Part shown: positions 29,466 to 37,205 of the stretch, one piece after another
Numbering within the stretch: position 1 is the first letter of the stretch
How the letters are laid out: each line of letters opens with the position of its first letter
Assembly: GCA_038325765.1 (NCBI GenBank)
Contig: JBBQJI010000028.1
Location: 1-64,000, forward strand
Origin: Xiheibacterium sp038325765
GTDB lineage: Bacteria; Myxococcota_A; Polyangia; Nannocystales; Nannocystaceae
Reading direction: 5' to 3'
DNA length: 64,000 nucleotides
Made by a program: the position numbers and the translations under genes
The notes under the pieces: model-generated
The model's database searches: none
What the model was told of the DNA's origin: nothing
The model's input: the letters and a program-made list of their open reading frames with translations, nothing else

Positions 29466-30212
29466 ATGCGCAGCGTCGTCATCGTCGTCAGTCTCCTTGC
29501 CACCGTGCCGCTTCTCGGCTGTGACAACACCCGCACCGAAGAAAAGGCGCAGGACAAGGGCAAGACCGCGTTCGACCTCAAGCAGACGGCATCGACGACC
29601 AAGACCCAGGCCGAGCTCGAAGAGGCCCGCCGCAAGGCCGGCTTCAGGAGCAACGAGGAGGTCATGGCCGAGGCCAAGGACAAGTACGAGCGCGACAGCA
29701 AGATCTACATCAAGGAGCGCCTGCCGGAGTACCGCAAGCTCATCGACGAGGTCCGCAAGAAACTCGACGAGGTCGAGAAGGCCGCGCCCAAGTGGGCCGC
29801 CGCGAAGAGCGGCGACGCCGCCTTCGAGTCGTGGAACGAGAAGTACAAGAAGGAACTGTCGAAGATCACCAAGGGCTACGACGAGCTGACCAAGAAGGGC
29901 AGCGAGGGCGGCAACACGCAGGCCCAGCTCGGCACCGCGATCCAGGCGTGGGAGGATCTGAGCCGCGACCTCGGCCCCGAGATCTCCAAACAAGAGGCCT
30001 TCGCCGGGGTCCTCGCCGACATCCGCAAGCAGCTCGACGAGCTCGCGAAGGTCTTCGACGAGATCGAGAAGGACGAATCGCTCGACACTGCGGCGGAGGG
30101 CACTGCCGCCGACGCCAAGGCCGACGCCAAGGCCGACGCCAAGGCCGACGCCAAGCCCGACGCCAAGGCCGACGCCAAGCCCGACGCCAAGGCCGACGCC
30201 AAGGCCGACTGA
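29466..30212 (+). CDS. Coiled-coil lipoprotein with DAKA tail
   Basis: This is a 248-residue exported protein. A signal peptide ends in the lipobox LLGCDN (Cys about residue 18). The mature part, from about 40 to 215, is Lys/Glu-rich and helical, forming an extended coiled coil (KERLPEYRKLIDEVRKKLDEVEK). The C-terminus is eight tandem Asp-Ala-Lys-Ala/Pro units encoded by a 12-bp repeat (30111-30206). It resembles small periplasmic coiled-coil lipoproteins that link envelope layers, but no family is certain. The start is ATG at 29466, ten codons inside the longest frame. The ABC exporter genes follow directly. Confidence 0.8.
   Translation: MRSVVIVVSLLATVPLLGCDNTRTEEKAQDKGKTAFDLKQTASTTKTQAELEEARRKAGFRSNEEVMAEAKDKYERDSKIYIKERLPEYRKLIDEVRKKLDEVEKAAPKWAAAKSGDAAFESWNEKYKKELSKITKGYDELTKKGSEGGNTQAQLGTAIQAWEDLSRDLGPEISKQEAFAGVLADIRKQLDELAKVFDEIEKDESLDTAAEGTAADAKADAKADAKADAKPDAKADAKPDAKADAKAD
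30111..30206 (+). repeat. 12-bp tandem repeat, 8 units (DAKA/DAKP)
   Basis: Eight in-frame copies of GACGCCAAGGCC or GACGCCAAGCCC encode the C-terminal Asp-Ala-Lys tail of the lipoprotein at 29466-30212. Confidence 0.95.
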
Positions 30213-30238
30213 GCCGTTCTTCGGCAACCCGCGCGCCC

Positions 30239-32032
30239 GTGATCGCAACCCTCCGCTTCCTCGCCGGCTACGCCCGGCGCAACCTCGTGCAGTACCTGCT
30301 GGGGATGGCCGCCCTGCTGGCGACCAACTACGCCATCGTGCGCATCCCGGCCCTTCTGGGCGACGCCCTCAACGTGCTCGAGGACGGCGGCGCGGCAGAG
30401 CTCGCCACGGCGCGCGGCATCGCCGTGGAGCTCATGATCCTCGCGGTGGTGGTGATCGCGGTGCGGACCATGTCGCGGGTGTTCTTCTTCAATCCCGGCC
30501 GCGAGATCGAGTATCGCCTCGGCGTCGATCTGTTCGAGCGCCTGCTGGGATTGCAGCGGCCGTACTTCAACCGCCACAAGGTCGGCGAGCTCATCAGCAT
30601 CGCCAGCAACGACACCACCTCGGTGCGCCTGCTGGTCGGCTTCGCCGGGCTGCAGGTGATCAACGTCGCCGTCGCGATCCCGATGCACCTGTGGCAGATG
30701 GCGAGCACCGATCTCGCGCTCACGGCGTGGTGTCTCGTGCCCGTGGCGGTGGGCGCCGCGTACATGCGCTGGACCGTCGGCCGCTTCTTCGCGATGGTGC
30801 GAGACGGCATGCAACAGCTCGCGCGGCTGTCGGACCGCGTGCTCGAGTCGTACTCCGGCGTCGGCACCATCCGCTCGCACGCCGCCGAGGATGCGACGAT
30901 GCGGCGCTTCGACGAGCGCAACGCGCCCTACCTGGCCCTGCAGCTCCGCATCTCGGCGATCCGCGCCTTCGGCATGCCGGTTCTAGCGTTCTCGGGCCTG
31001 GTCGGCGCTGGCGTCGTGCTGTGGGCCGGCGGCACTCGGGTGATCCTCGGCGAGCTCGGCATCGGCGATCTCGCGACGTTCACCGCGCTGCTCGTGTCGT
31101 TGGTCGCCACCTTGACCTCGCTTGCGTGGGTGCTCGCGGCGGTGGGGCGCGGCATGGTCGCGACCTCGCGCGTGTCCGACTTGCTGCACACGCCCGACGA
31201 TCTGCCCGAGGTCCGCCGACCGCTCGCGGTGACCCGCCCACCGCGGCTCCGGATCCGCGCCCTGTCGTTCACCTACGCCGGCACCGACACGCCCGTGCTC
31301 CAAGACATCGAGGCCGACGTCGCGCCGGGCAAGACCTTGGGCATCTTCGGCAAGACCGGCTCGGGCAAGACCACGCTGGTGAACCTGCTCAGCCGGGTGT
31401 ACACGCCGCCGCCCGGCACGATCTTCGTCGATGGCGTCGACGTCAGCGAGGCGCCGCTCGACGCGTTGCGGGCGGCGATGGCCGTGGTCCCGCAGACGCC
31501 GTTTTTGTTCTCCACCGAGCTGCGCGACAACATCACCCTCGCCGAGGGACCGCAGCGGGCCCGTCGCCGCGACGACGAACCCGTCGACCAAGACGCCCAC
31601 GATCCGCGCCTCGACGCCGTGATGGCCGCCGCCTGCCTCGCCGATGACGTGGCCCAGCTGCCCCGCGGCATGGCGACCATCGTGGGCGAGCGCGGCGTGA
31701 TGCTCTCGGGCGGCCAGCGTCAGCGCGCTGCGTTGGCCCGCGCGCTCTACCGCAGTCGGCCGATCCTCGTGCTCGACGACGTGCTCGCGGCGGTCGACCA
31801 GGGCACCGAGGCGCGCATGGTCGCGGCGATCCGCAGCCTGCGCTCGGCCGAAGACGCCAGCACCGCGCCGACCACGGTGATCGTCTCGCACCGCACCAGC
31901 GTGCTCGAGCACGCCGACGAGATCCTCGTGCTCGAGCACGGCCGCATCGTCGAGCGGGGCACCCACGCGGCGTTGCTGCGACGCGGCGGTGTGTATGCCG
32001 AGACCCACGCCCACCAAGAGGGCGAATCGTGA
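30239..32032 (+). CDS. ABC exporter half-transporter, catalytically degenerate Walker B
   Basis: This is a 597-residue inner-membrane protein with six TM helices (about 15-310) and an ATPase domain (about 345-590). The ATPase domain has Walker A FGKTGSGKTTLV, Q-loop VPQTPFLFS, an intact signature LSGGQRQRA, Walker B ILVLDDVLAAVD and switch His in VSHRTS. The catalytic Glu after Walker B is Asp, the mark of the inactive site in heterodimeric exporters of the TmrAB/TM287-288 type. The start is GTG at 30239, since the preceding frame belongs to the upstream lipoprotein. It shares GTGA with the next ABC gene, with which it should form one heterodimer. The substrate is unknown. Confidence 0.9.
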   Translation: MIATLRFLAGYARRNLVQYLLGMAALLATNYAIVRIPALLGDALNVLEDGGAAELATARGIAVELMILAVVVIAVRTMSRVFFFNPGREIEYRLGVDLFERLLGLQRPYFNRHKVGELISIASNDTTSVRLLVGFAGLQVINVAVAIPMHLWQMASTDLALTAWCLVPVAVGAAYMRWTVGRFFAMVRDGMQQLARLSDRVLESYSGVGTIRSHAAEDATMRRFDERNAPYLALQLRISAIRAFGMPVLAFSGLVGAGVVLWAGGTRVILGELGIGDLATFTALLVSLVATLTSLAWVLAAVGRGMVATSRVSDLLHTPDDLPEVRRPLAVTRPPRLRIRALSFTYAGTDTPVLQDIEADVAPGKTLGIFGKTGSGKTTLVNLLSRVYTPPPGTIFVDGVDVSEAPLDALRAAMAVVPQTPFLFSTELRDNITLAEGPQRARRRDDEPVDQDAHDPRLDAVMAAACLADDVAQLPRGMATIVGERGVMLSGGQRQRAALARALYRSRPILVLDDVLAAVDQGTEARMVAAIRSLRSAEDASTAPTTVIVSHRTSVLEHADEILVLEHGRIVERGTHAALLRRGGVYAETHAHQEGES

Positions 32033-33918
32033 ACGACGCCTCGAACACCGGCCTGCGACGGCCGTCCGCGCCCGAGCCCAGCGCGTGGTCGCTGCTGCTG
32101 CGGTTCTGGCCGTTCGCGAGGCCCCACCGGCGGTGGTTCTGGCTGGGCCTCGCGATGATTCCCCTGGTCGCGGGCCTGTCGACGCTGCGCCCGCTCCTGC
32201 TCAAGGAGGCGATCGACACCCAGATCCCCGCGGGCGACGCGATCGGCCTGCGGGTGCTCGGCATCGTGTTCCTGGTCGCGGTCGTCGCCGAGTTCCTGTG
32301 TTCGGCCGTGCAGGTCTACACGCTGCAACGCGGCGGCCACGGCACCATCAGCGACACGCGCCGCGCCGTCTTCGCCCACGTGCTGCGCCTGCCGGCGCGC
32401 TTCTTCGACAACCACGCGATCGGCAGCCTGCTCAGCCGCACCACGAGCGACGTCGAGGCGCTCAGCGAGACCCTCGCCTTCGGTGTGTTCACGATCCTCA
32501 CCGACATCGCGATGATCGCGTCGATCCTCGTCGCGATGTTCGTGCTCGACGCCCAGCTCACGCTCATCACCATCACGGTGGCGCCGGTGCTGTACGTGCT
32601 GGTGCGCTACTTCGGCGCGGCGCTGCGGCGCCTGCAGCTCGAGGTGCGCAAGGCCCAGGCCGCGCAGACCGGCTACCTCGCCGAGCAGCTCGCGGGCGTG
32701 ACCGTCGTCCAGCTCTTCGGGCGCGAGCGCGTCGCCCTGGCCGAGTACGAGCGCCTCGGCCAGCGCAACCTCGACGCCACGCGGCACGCCAACTTGCTCG
32801 ACGCCCTGCTCTACTCGCTGATGGACGGCATCTCCGCCTTCACCATCGCGCTCATGATCTATTTCGCGGCGCCGAGCGTGACCTCGGGCGGGGCCATCAC
32901 CTTGGGTCTGCTGTTCGCGTTCGTCGACTACCTGCAGCGCGTGTTCGGCCCGATCCGCGAATTCTCGGGCAAGCTGGCGACCATCGGCCGGGCGTCGGCA
33001 TCGCTCGAGCGCATCTTCGCCCTGCTCGACGAGCCGTGCGAGCCAGAGGCCACCGGCGCCGATCCGCTGCGCAACTGGCGGGGTGGGATCCGCATCCGCG
33101 ATCTGCAGTTCCGCTACAAGGACGCGGGCCCCGACGTGCTCCGCGGTCTGTCGCTCGACGTCGCGCCCGGCGAGGTGATCGCGGTGGTCGGCCGCACCGG
33201 CTCGGGCAAGAGCAGCCTGGGCCGGGTACTCACGCGCTTCTACGACGGCTATCGCGGCAACGTCGAGCTGCTCACCCCAGATGGCGCGGTGGAGCTCGCC
33301 GATGTGCCGCCCGTACAATTGCGGCGGCACGTGCTCATGGTGCAGCAGGACGTGTTCCTGTTCGACGACGACGTCGCCTTCAACGTCTCGCTGGGTGATC
33401 CCGACATCGCGGGCGACACCGGCCGCATCGAGCGGTCGCTGCAGGTCGTGCAGGCCGACCAGGTCATCGCGGATCGCGGAGGTCTCGGGTTCACCGTCGG
33501 CGAGCGCGGCGGGAACCTCTCGGCCGGCGAGGCCCAGCTGCTCGCGTTCGCGCGGGTCGCCGCGCGCCAGCCCACCTTGCTGATCCTCGACGAGGCCACC
33601 GCCTGCGTCGACAGCGTCACCGAGCAGAAGGTCCAGCGCGCGATCGAGACCCTGCTCGCGGGGCGGAGTGTGATCGTGATCGCGCACCGGCTGTCGACGA
33701 TCCGCCGCGCGGATCGCATCGTCGTGTTGCGTCAGGGGGAGATCGCGGAGATCGGCAGGCATGACGAGCTGATCGCGAGAAATGGGGTGTACGCGGCGAT
33801 GATCGCCGCGGGGCTCGAGGAGGACGTGCCGCCGCCCGAGGATGGGACGGAGGTGCGCGTCGCCACGGCCCAGGCGGCGATCGGGGATCCTGCGGCGAGC
33901 GATCCGTCGCCGGGTTGA
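32029..33918 (+). CDS. ABC exporter half-transporter, partner subunit
   Basis: This is a 629-residue inner-membrane protein with six TM helices (about 30-320) and an ATPase domain (about 350-600). It has Walker A VGRTGSGKSSLG, Q-loop VQQDVFLFD, Walker B LLILDEATACVD with the catalytic Glu, and IAHRLST. The signature reads LSAGEAQ instead of LSGGQ. In heterodimers this altered signature pairs with the other subunit's Asp-type Walker B at the degenerate site, which fits the gene upstream. The GTG start overlaps that gene by GTGA. Its 3' end lies inside a 249-bp block repeated at 35754-36002. Confidence 0.92.
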   Translation: MNDASNTGLRRPSAPEPSAWSLLLRFWPFARPHRRWFWLGLAMIPLVAGLSTLRPLLLKEAIDTQIPAGDAIGLRVLGIVFLVAVVAEFLCSAVQVYTLQRGGHGTISDTRRAVFAHVLRLPARFFDNHAIGSLLSRTTSDVEALSETLAFGVFTILTDIAMIASILVAMFVLDAQLTLITITVAPVLYVLVRYFGAALRRLQLEVRKAQAAQTGYLAEQLAGVTVVQLFGRERVALAEYERLGQRNLDATRHANLLDALLYSLMDGISAFTIALMIYFAAPSVTSGGAITLGLLFAFVDYLQRVFGPIREFSGKLATIGRASASLERIFALLDEPCEPEATGADPLRNWRGGIRIRDLQFRYKDAGPDVLRGLSLDVAPGEVIAVVGRTGSGKSSLGRVLTRFYDGYRGNVELLTPDGAVELADVPPVQLRRHVLMVQQDVFLFDDDVAFNVSLGDPDIAGDTGRIERSLQVVQADQVIADRGGLGFTVGERGGNLSAGEAQLLAFARVAARQPTLLILDEATACVDSVTEQKVQRAIETLLAGRSVIVIAHRLSTIRRADRIVVLRQGEIAEIGRHDELIARNGVYAAMIAAGLEEDVPPPEDGTEVRVATAQAAIGDPAASDPSPG

Positions 33919-33965
33919 CGCACGTCGGATCGCGGCGCCGGCAGCGACGAAGCGGGCTCAGCTGC
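33717..33965. repeat. Duplicated block A, copy 1 (ABC gene 3' end)
   Basis: Copy 1 of a 249-bp block spans the last ~66 codons of the second ABC gene, its stop, the 39-bp gap and the last two codons plus stop of the convergent Uma2 gene. It matches 35754-36002 with six single-base differences and no net indel. Confidence 0.95.
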
Positions 33966-34557
33966 CCTCGGCGACCGCCTGCTCGAGCTCGCGCCACAGC
34001 TCGTCCACATCGAGCACGAGGCCAGGACAGCCGGGCACCGGCACGGTGCCCTCGGTGGTGCTCACCACGTGGACGTACTTTCCGTGCTCGTCGAGCTCGA
34101 GGATCTCGACGCTGCGCAGCTCGGGATCCACGAGCCAGTACCAGGCGACGCCGAAGGCCGCGTACTCGGAGAGTTTGATGATGCGATCGCGGCGGGCGTC
34201 GGCCGGGGTGGAGGACACGACCTCGACCGCAATGCTGGGTGGAGTGCGCGCCGCCCCCTGGGCCGGTGGGCGGGCCGCTCCGCGCAGGAACACCGAGAGG
34301 TCGGGCATGCGCCCGGTGTCACCGCCTAGGTCGTACTTGAGGCCCGAGCCCACCACGCGGGCCTCGTGCGTGCGGCACCACGGCAGCAGCATGCCCATGA
34401 GCCATACCAGCGTCGCCTCGTGCACGTAGCTCGGCATCTCTTCCTCGACGAGCACACCGCGCACGAGCTCGCCCGCGTCGTCTTCGGGCAGGCGCTCCCA
34501 CTCCGCGAGGCTCAGCTTGCGTACCGCGGTCGGCTCGGCTCGGGCGCCCCACGTCAT
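33958..34557 (-). CDS. Uma2-family (PD-(D/E)xK-like) putative endonuclease
   Basis: This is a 199-residue protein of the Uma2/DUF820 family, which has the restriction-endonuclease fold. The expected Asp and Glu of the PD-(D/E)xK site are seen in MPDLSVFL and in IAVEVVSSTPADAR, followed by KLSEYAAFGVAWYWLVDPELRSVEIL. Biological roles of Uma2 proteins are unclear. It converges on the ABC gene, and its last codons fall inside the duplicated block A. The small lipoprotein gene ends 12 bases upstream of its start. Confidence 0.9.
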   Translation of the reverse strand: MTWGARAEPTAVRKLSLAEWERLPEDDAGELVRGVLVEEEMPSYVHEATLVWLMGMLLPWCRTHEARVVGSGLKYDLGGDTGRMPDLSVFLRGAARPPAQGAARTPPSIAVEVVSSTPADARRDRIIKLSEYAAFGVAWYWLVDPELRSVEILELDEHGKYVHVVSTTEGTVPVPGCPGLVLDVDELWRELEQAVAEGS

Positions 34558-34569
34558 CGGGTTGCAAGG

Positions 34570-35049
34570 CTAGCACGGGTCCCAGCGACTCGAGCGGTGT
34601 GGGGGGACCGCCGCGCCGATGGAACGATGTTCGATCCGAAGCGCGACGCCTCGGGGGAGTGACGGCCTGCGTGCCGCGCCGTCATGAAGCGCCCAAGCGC
34701 CGCTCAGGGCGCCTTGATCGCGGAGCACTCGCGGCGGCACCCAGCCGTCGATCGGCTCGGCCGAGACCGCCTGCATCTGCTTGCGGGCCACGCAGTCACT
34801 CCACGACCACGACGACGAGAGCTCTGGCACATGGGCGATCACTCCGCGTCCGGAACCGTAGCGATCCGCCGTCATGACGAACGCGTCCGACTCGGTGCGT
34901 CGCACGAAGATCAGCTCGTTCCACTCCACGCGTTGCACCTCTCCCGCGTCGTCGTTCGAGCAGGACGTCCCCTCGCGACTCGTTGCCGCCTCGTCGTCGA
35001 ACACCAGCTCGCCGGTGCAGCTCGCACACGCGAGCCAAGCGAACGCCAC
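34570..35049 (-). CDS. Small lipoprotein of unknown function
   Basis: This is a 159-residue predicted lipoprotein. From the GTG at 35049 the sequence reads a short hydrophobic leader ending Ala-Ser-Cys, then TGELVFDDEAATS. The middle part (RVEWNELIFVRRTESDAFVMTADRYGSGRGV, then SSSWSWSDCVARKQM) looks like a genuine folded domain with strong GC at third codon positions. The C-terminus is Arg-rich and less convincing. The first 47 codons are repeated at 36919-37061, where the copy has a premature stop. No homologous family is recognised. Confidence 0.6.
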   Translation of the reverse strand: MAFAWLACASCTGELVFDDEAATSREGTSCSNDDAGEVQRVEWNELIFVRRTESDAFVMTADRYGSGRGVIAHVPELSSSWSWSDCVARKQMQAVSAEPIDGWVPPRVLRDQGALSGAWALHDGAARRPSLPRGVALRIEHRSIGAAVPPHRSSRWDPC

Positions 35050-35061
35050 GCATCGACCCGG
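34919..35061. repeat. Duplicated block B, copy 1 (lipoprotein 5' end)
   Basis: This is about 141 bp of the lipoprotein 5' end and start region. It matches 36921-37061 at exactly 2000-bp offset with about 14 differences and no net indel. Confidence 0.9.
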
Positions 35062-35189
35062 ACGGGGGAGCTGTCGATGTCGCGAACATGCCGTCACCAC
35101 GCCTTCCACCTCGGCGAGGATCGCACGGGGGCAGGTGGCGCGCACGGCGGGGCGCTCGTGCAGCGTAGGTCGTGGCCGGCGGTGTTCGC

Positions 35190-35289
35190 TCAGATGTTGA
35201 CGTCGGGCACACCTGCGAAGATCTCGAGGGGCACCCAACCCCGACACGGCACGATCTCGAAGCGCGGCTCGACGGGGCGGGGAGACCGA
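35190..35289 (-). pseudogene. Headless beta-domain gene remnant
   Basis: Reading minus from a stop at 35190-35192, about 30 codons look protein-like (FEIVPCRGWVPLEIFAG, then VPDVNI). A TGA closes the frame upstream near 35280, and there is no start codon. A similar FEVVP fragment occurs at 36655-36780. This is probably the C-terminal stub of a lost gene. Confidence 0.4.
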
Positions 35290-35325
35290 GGCGGTCACCG
35301 GTTCCTGGTGCGGGCGGACGCCGAC

Positions 35326-35502
35326 TCACAGTCGAGAGGGCGGCTCGGCAGAGCGCTGCGTCCCGAACAGCTGGGCGGTCTCGTGGTTGCGCACCCACGG
35401 TGTGTCACCGTCGTCGAGCTCGACCAGCTCGGTGAGCTTCCCCGCCCCGTAGTCGCAGTGCTGGGTGATGCGGTAGCGATCGAACGGCGCCATCGTGCTC
35501 AC
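35326..35502 (-). CDS. Small orphan protein, 55-58 residues
   Basis: This is a short gene whose GTG start at 35502 shares GTGA with the stop of the frameshifted lipoprotein upstream. A second start, ATG at 35493, is also possible. The product begins STMAPFDRYRITQHCDYG and has good third-position GC. Its function is unknown. Translational overlap implies it belongs to the same operon as the damaged lipoprotein. Confidence 0.5.
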   Translation of the reverse strand: MSTMAPFDRYRITQHCDYGAGKLTELVELDDGDTPWVRNHETAQLFGTQRSAEPPSRL

Positions 35503-35756
35503 CCCTGCGCCGCGAACTCGAGCTGGACCTCGCGGAACTCGCGATCGCTGTCCCGGTGCCGTTGCCCAGCGAGGAGATGACCTCGGCCACCAATGCGTCG
35601 GCGTCGTCGGGGTTCGCGGCGAAGTCGAGGTGCAAGAAGTAGGTCTGCAGGCAGCGCGCCTTCGGGCCCGGTGGCCGTCGCAGGGGGGACCCAGGGGCTC
35701 GAGGATGCGCAGCCGGACAGGATCGTCAACAGAGCCGGAATCAGTCGCGTCTTCAT
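35499..35756 (-). pseudogene. Frameshifted small lipoprotein gene
   Basis: The ATG at 35756 starts a clear lipoprotein leader (MKTRLIPALLTILSGCASSS). After about 33 residues the coding signal moves to another frame, which reads CLQTYFLHLDFAANPDDADALVAEV-like sequence, and returns to the first frame for the last ~10 residues. A deletion/insertion pair would explain this. The ATG lies exactly at the edge of duplicated block A copy 2, so the natural 5' leader and promoter appear lost. A sequencing error is the alternative. Confidence 0.55.
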
Positions 35757-36002
35757 CGTCGTGTTGCATCAGGGGGAGATCGCGGAGATCGGCAGGCATG
35801 ACGAGCTGATCGCGAGAAATGGGGTGTACGCGGCGATGATCGCCGCGGGGCCCGAGGAGGACGTGCCGCCGACCGAGGATGGGACCGACGCGCGCGTCGC
35901 CACGGCCCAGGCGGCGATCGGGGATCCTGCGGCGAGCGATCCGTCGCCGGGTTGACGCACGTCGGATCGCGGCGCCGGCAGCGACGAAGCGGGCTCAGCT
36001 GC
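35754..36002. repeat. Duplicated block A, copy 2 (ABC gene 3' fragment)
   Basis: Copy 2 of the 249-bp block starts at CATCGTCGTGTTGC and ends at GGGCTCAGCTGC. It carries the last 66 codons of the ABC exporter gene, frame intact to the same stop at 35955 but without the rest of the gene. It differs from 33717-33965 at six positions. Confidence 0.95.
35755..35955 (+). pseudogene. C-terminal fragment of the ABC exporter gene
   Basis: This is a 66-codon in-frame remnant of the ABC subunit at 32029-33918 (EIGRHDELIARNGVYAAMI). It has no ATPase motifs and no start, and four amino-acid differences. It is a by-product of the block A duplication and not a functional gene. Confidence 0.85.
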
Positions 36003-36216
36003 ACATGAACTCGATCGCGCTGACCACAGCTGTCGCGGGAGAGCGCTCTCGCACTCGTTGGTCCGCAAACGATGCACCGCGGAACTTCGTGCCCGAGACG
36101 CTGCAGTTCGAGACCTCGCCCCGAAGGCTGCTGCAGGCCTCGAACGTGGATTCGGCCAGATTTGCGTCGGTGAGCTTGCAGTCGACGAACTCACAGCCCT
36201 CGACCTGGCTACCTCG
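35995..36216 (-). pseudogene. Headless pentapeptide-repeat-like remnant
   Basis: Reading minus to the stop at 35995-35997, about 73 codons give EGCEFVDCKLTDANLAESTFEACS and SGTKFRGASFADQ, the A(D/N)LxX rhythm of pentapeptide repeats. There is no start codon in this frame before an upstream TGA near 36297. Its stop codon lies inside block A copy 2, the same bases that end the Uma2 gene in copy 1. It is probably a 5'-truncated gene. Confidence 0.55.
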
Positions 36217-36610
36217 TCCGCGCCCACCACCGCTGCAGTGCGGCGTGGCCGTCGTCGTCGGTTCCGAGGCGCATATGGCCCGCCGACGCGGTCGTCAACA
36301 CCGTCGCCGGCCCACGCCACGCGACCGCGGCCCCATGTTCTTCGCGCTGCACCGAAACGATCTCCGCGCGGTGGATGACCCAACGCGGCGCGAGGGGAGT
36401 GACGACGAGAGCATCGTCGTAGAGATCGACGCGCGCGTTGCTCGTCCCGGACAGGATCCTCCACGGCGTAGAGCTGTGACGCACTGTCAGCCACGCCTGG
36501 TGACGACCCGCCCGGTGTCGGCGCGCGAAGCCGTCCGGTCGGCGCAAGAAGCGAAGCACCCATCCCATCAGACAGACGCCCAACAGCGCACCGGCAGCGA
36601 ACTCCATCAT
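36209..36610 (-). CDS. Small membrane-anchored protein of unknown function
   Basis: This is a 133-residue protein starting with a TM helix (MEFAAGALLGVCLMGWVLRF) and an Arg-rich stop-transfer region. A cytoplasmic domain of about 90 residues has the pattern VDLYDDALVVTPLAPRWVIHRAEIVSVQRE, which recalls PH-like or SCP2-like small beta domains without a clear match. The start is the first of two adjacent ATGs at 36610. Strong third-position GC supports that it is real. It lies between gene remnants and overlaps the pentapeptide-like remnant by 8 bases. Confidence 0.7.
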   Translation of the reverse strand: MMEFAAGALLGVCLMGWVLRFLRRPDGFARRHRAGRHQAWLTVRHSSTPWRILSGTSNARVDLYDDALVVTPLAPRWVIHRAEIVSVQREEHGAAVAWRGPATVLTTASAGHMRLGTDDDGHAALQRWWARTR

Positions 36611-36654
36611 CGCGATCTTACCCGCCGACCGGCGGAAGGACAAACCCCAGGGCT

Positions 36655-36780
36655 TCAGCTGGCGATCTCGATGACGATCGGACCCGGTGCCCCCGTGAGG
36701 CGAAGATCTCGATATCACTGACCGCGAGCTGCGCCGAGAAGATCGCGCCGCCGGGTTACGGCACGACCTCGAAGCGGGCG
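36655..36780 (-). pseudogene. Broken beta-domain gene remnant
   Basis: The minus strand reads PARFEVVP, an in-frame TAA, then PGGAIFSAQLAVSDIEIFA. After a shift it reads LTGAPGPIVIEIAS and stops at 36655-36657. GC at third positions supports a former coding region with one nonsense codon and one frameshift. It is related in pattern to the stub at 35190-35289. Confidence 0.4.
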
Positions 36781-36917
36781 GGTGTCGGGTGTTGCCGGAG
36801 GTCAGCTTCGGCGGCGCGACGCTGTATCTGGTGTCGCGGCCCATCCCGCCGCGCATCGCCGCGCTGCGCGGGCACCTGCTCGCGCAATTCTCCGCCCGCG
36901 GACGGGGGGCACGCTGA
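36699..36917 (+). pseudogene. Headless plus-strand gene remnant
   Basis: About 72 codons read plus to a TGA at 36915-36917. The second half (VLPEVSFGGATLYLVSRPIPPRIAAL, with strong third-position GC from 36789) looks truly coding. There is no ATG or GTG before the upstream TGA at 36696, except GTG at 36789. It is antisense to the preceding remnant over 36699-36780. The function is not recognisable. Confidence 0.4.
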
Positions 36918-36918
36918 C

Positions 36919-37061
36919 TTCCACTCCACGAGTGGCACATCTCACGCGTCGTCATTCGAGCCGGACGTCCGATCGCGACTCGTCGTCGCCTCGTCGTCGA
37001 AGGCCAGCTCGCCGGTGCAGCTCGCACACGCGAGCCAAGCGACCGACACGCATCGACCCGG
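36919..37061. repeat. Duplicated block B, copy 2 (lipoprotein 5' end)
   Basis: This is the partner of 34919-35061, with about 127 of 141 bases identical. The homology stops abruptly at both edges. Confidence 0.9.
36942..37049 (-). pseudogene. Truncated copy of the small lipoprotein gene
   Basis: This is a GTG-initiated copy of the lipoprotein at 34570-35049. It reads 35 codons (signal peptide, Ala-Ser-Cys lipobox and TGELAFDDEATTS) and stops at TGA (36942-36944), where copy 1 has GGA. Coding homology continues about 20 bases past the stop and then ends. Confidence 0.75.
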
Positions 37062-37167
37062 CGGGAAACGCGGGGGCCGCCGCTCCGGATCAGGACGCGA
37101 TCTGCGAAATCGCGCACAAGCGTCGCGGTGCGGTGTCGTGCTGCTCCAGAGGTGACGTGCTTGTGAC

Positions 37168-37196
37168 TTGAGCTGGGCTGCGCCGACGCCTAGCGT
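37168..37196 (+). promoter_or_regulatory. Possible sigma70-type promoter before the kinase gene
   Basis: TTGAGC (37168-37173) and TAGCGT (37191-37196) are spaced by 17 bases, just upstream of the GTG at 37206. This would give an almost leaderless transcript. The -10 match is poor, so this is a weak call. Confidence 0.25.
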
Positions 37197-37205
37197 GGTC
37201 GCGCG

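Noticed and set aside
30111..30206. Separate gene start within the DAKA repeat
   Set aside because: The repeat stays in frame with the upstream lipoprotein. Alternative frames give only low-complexity Arg/Gln peptides.
33717..36002. Insertion sequence as the cause of the repeated blocks
   Set aside because: No transposase, terminal inverted repeats or target-site duplications were seen at the block edges.
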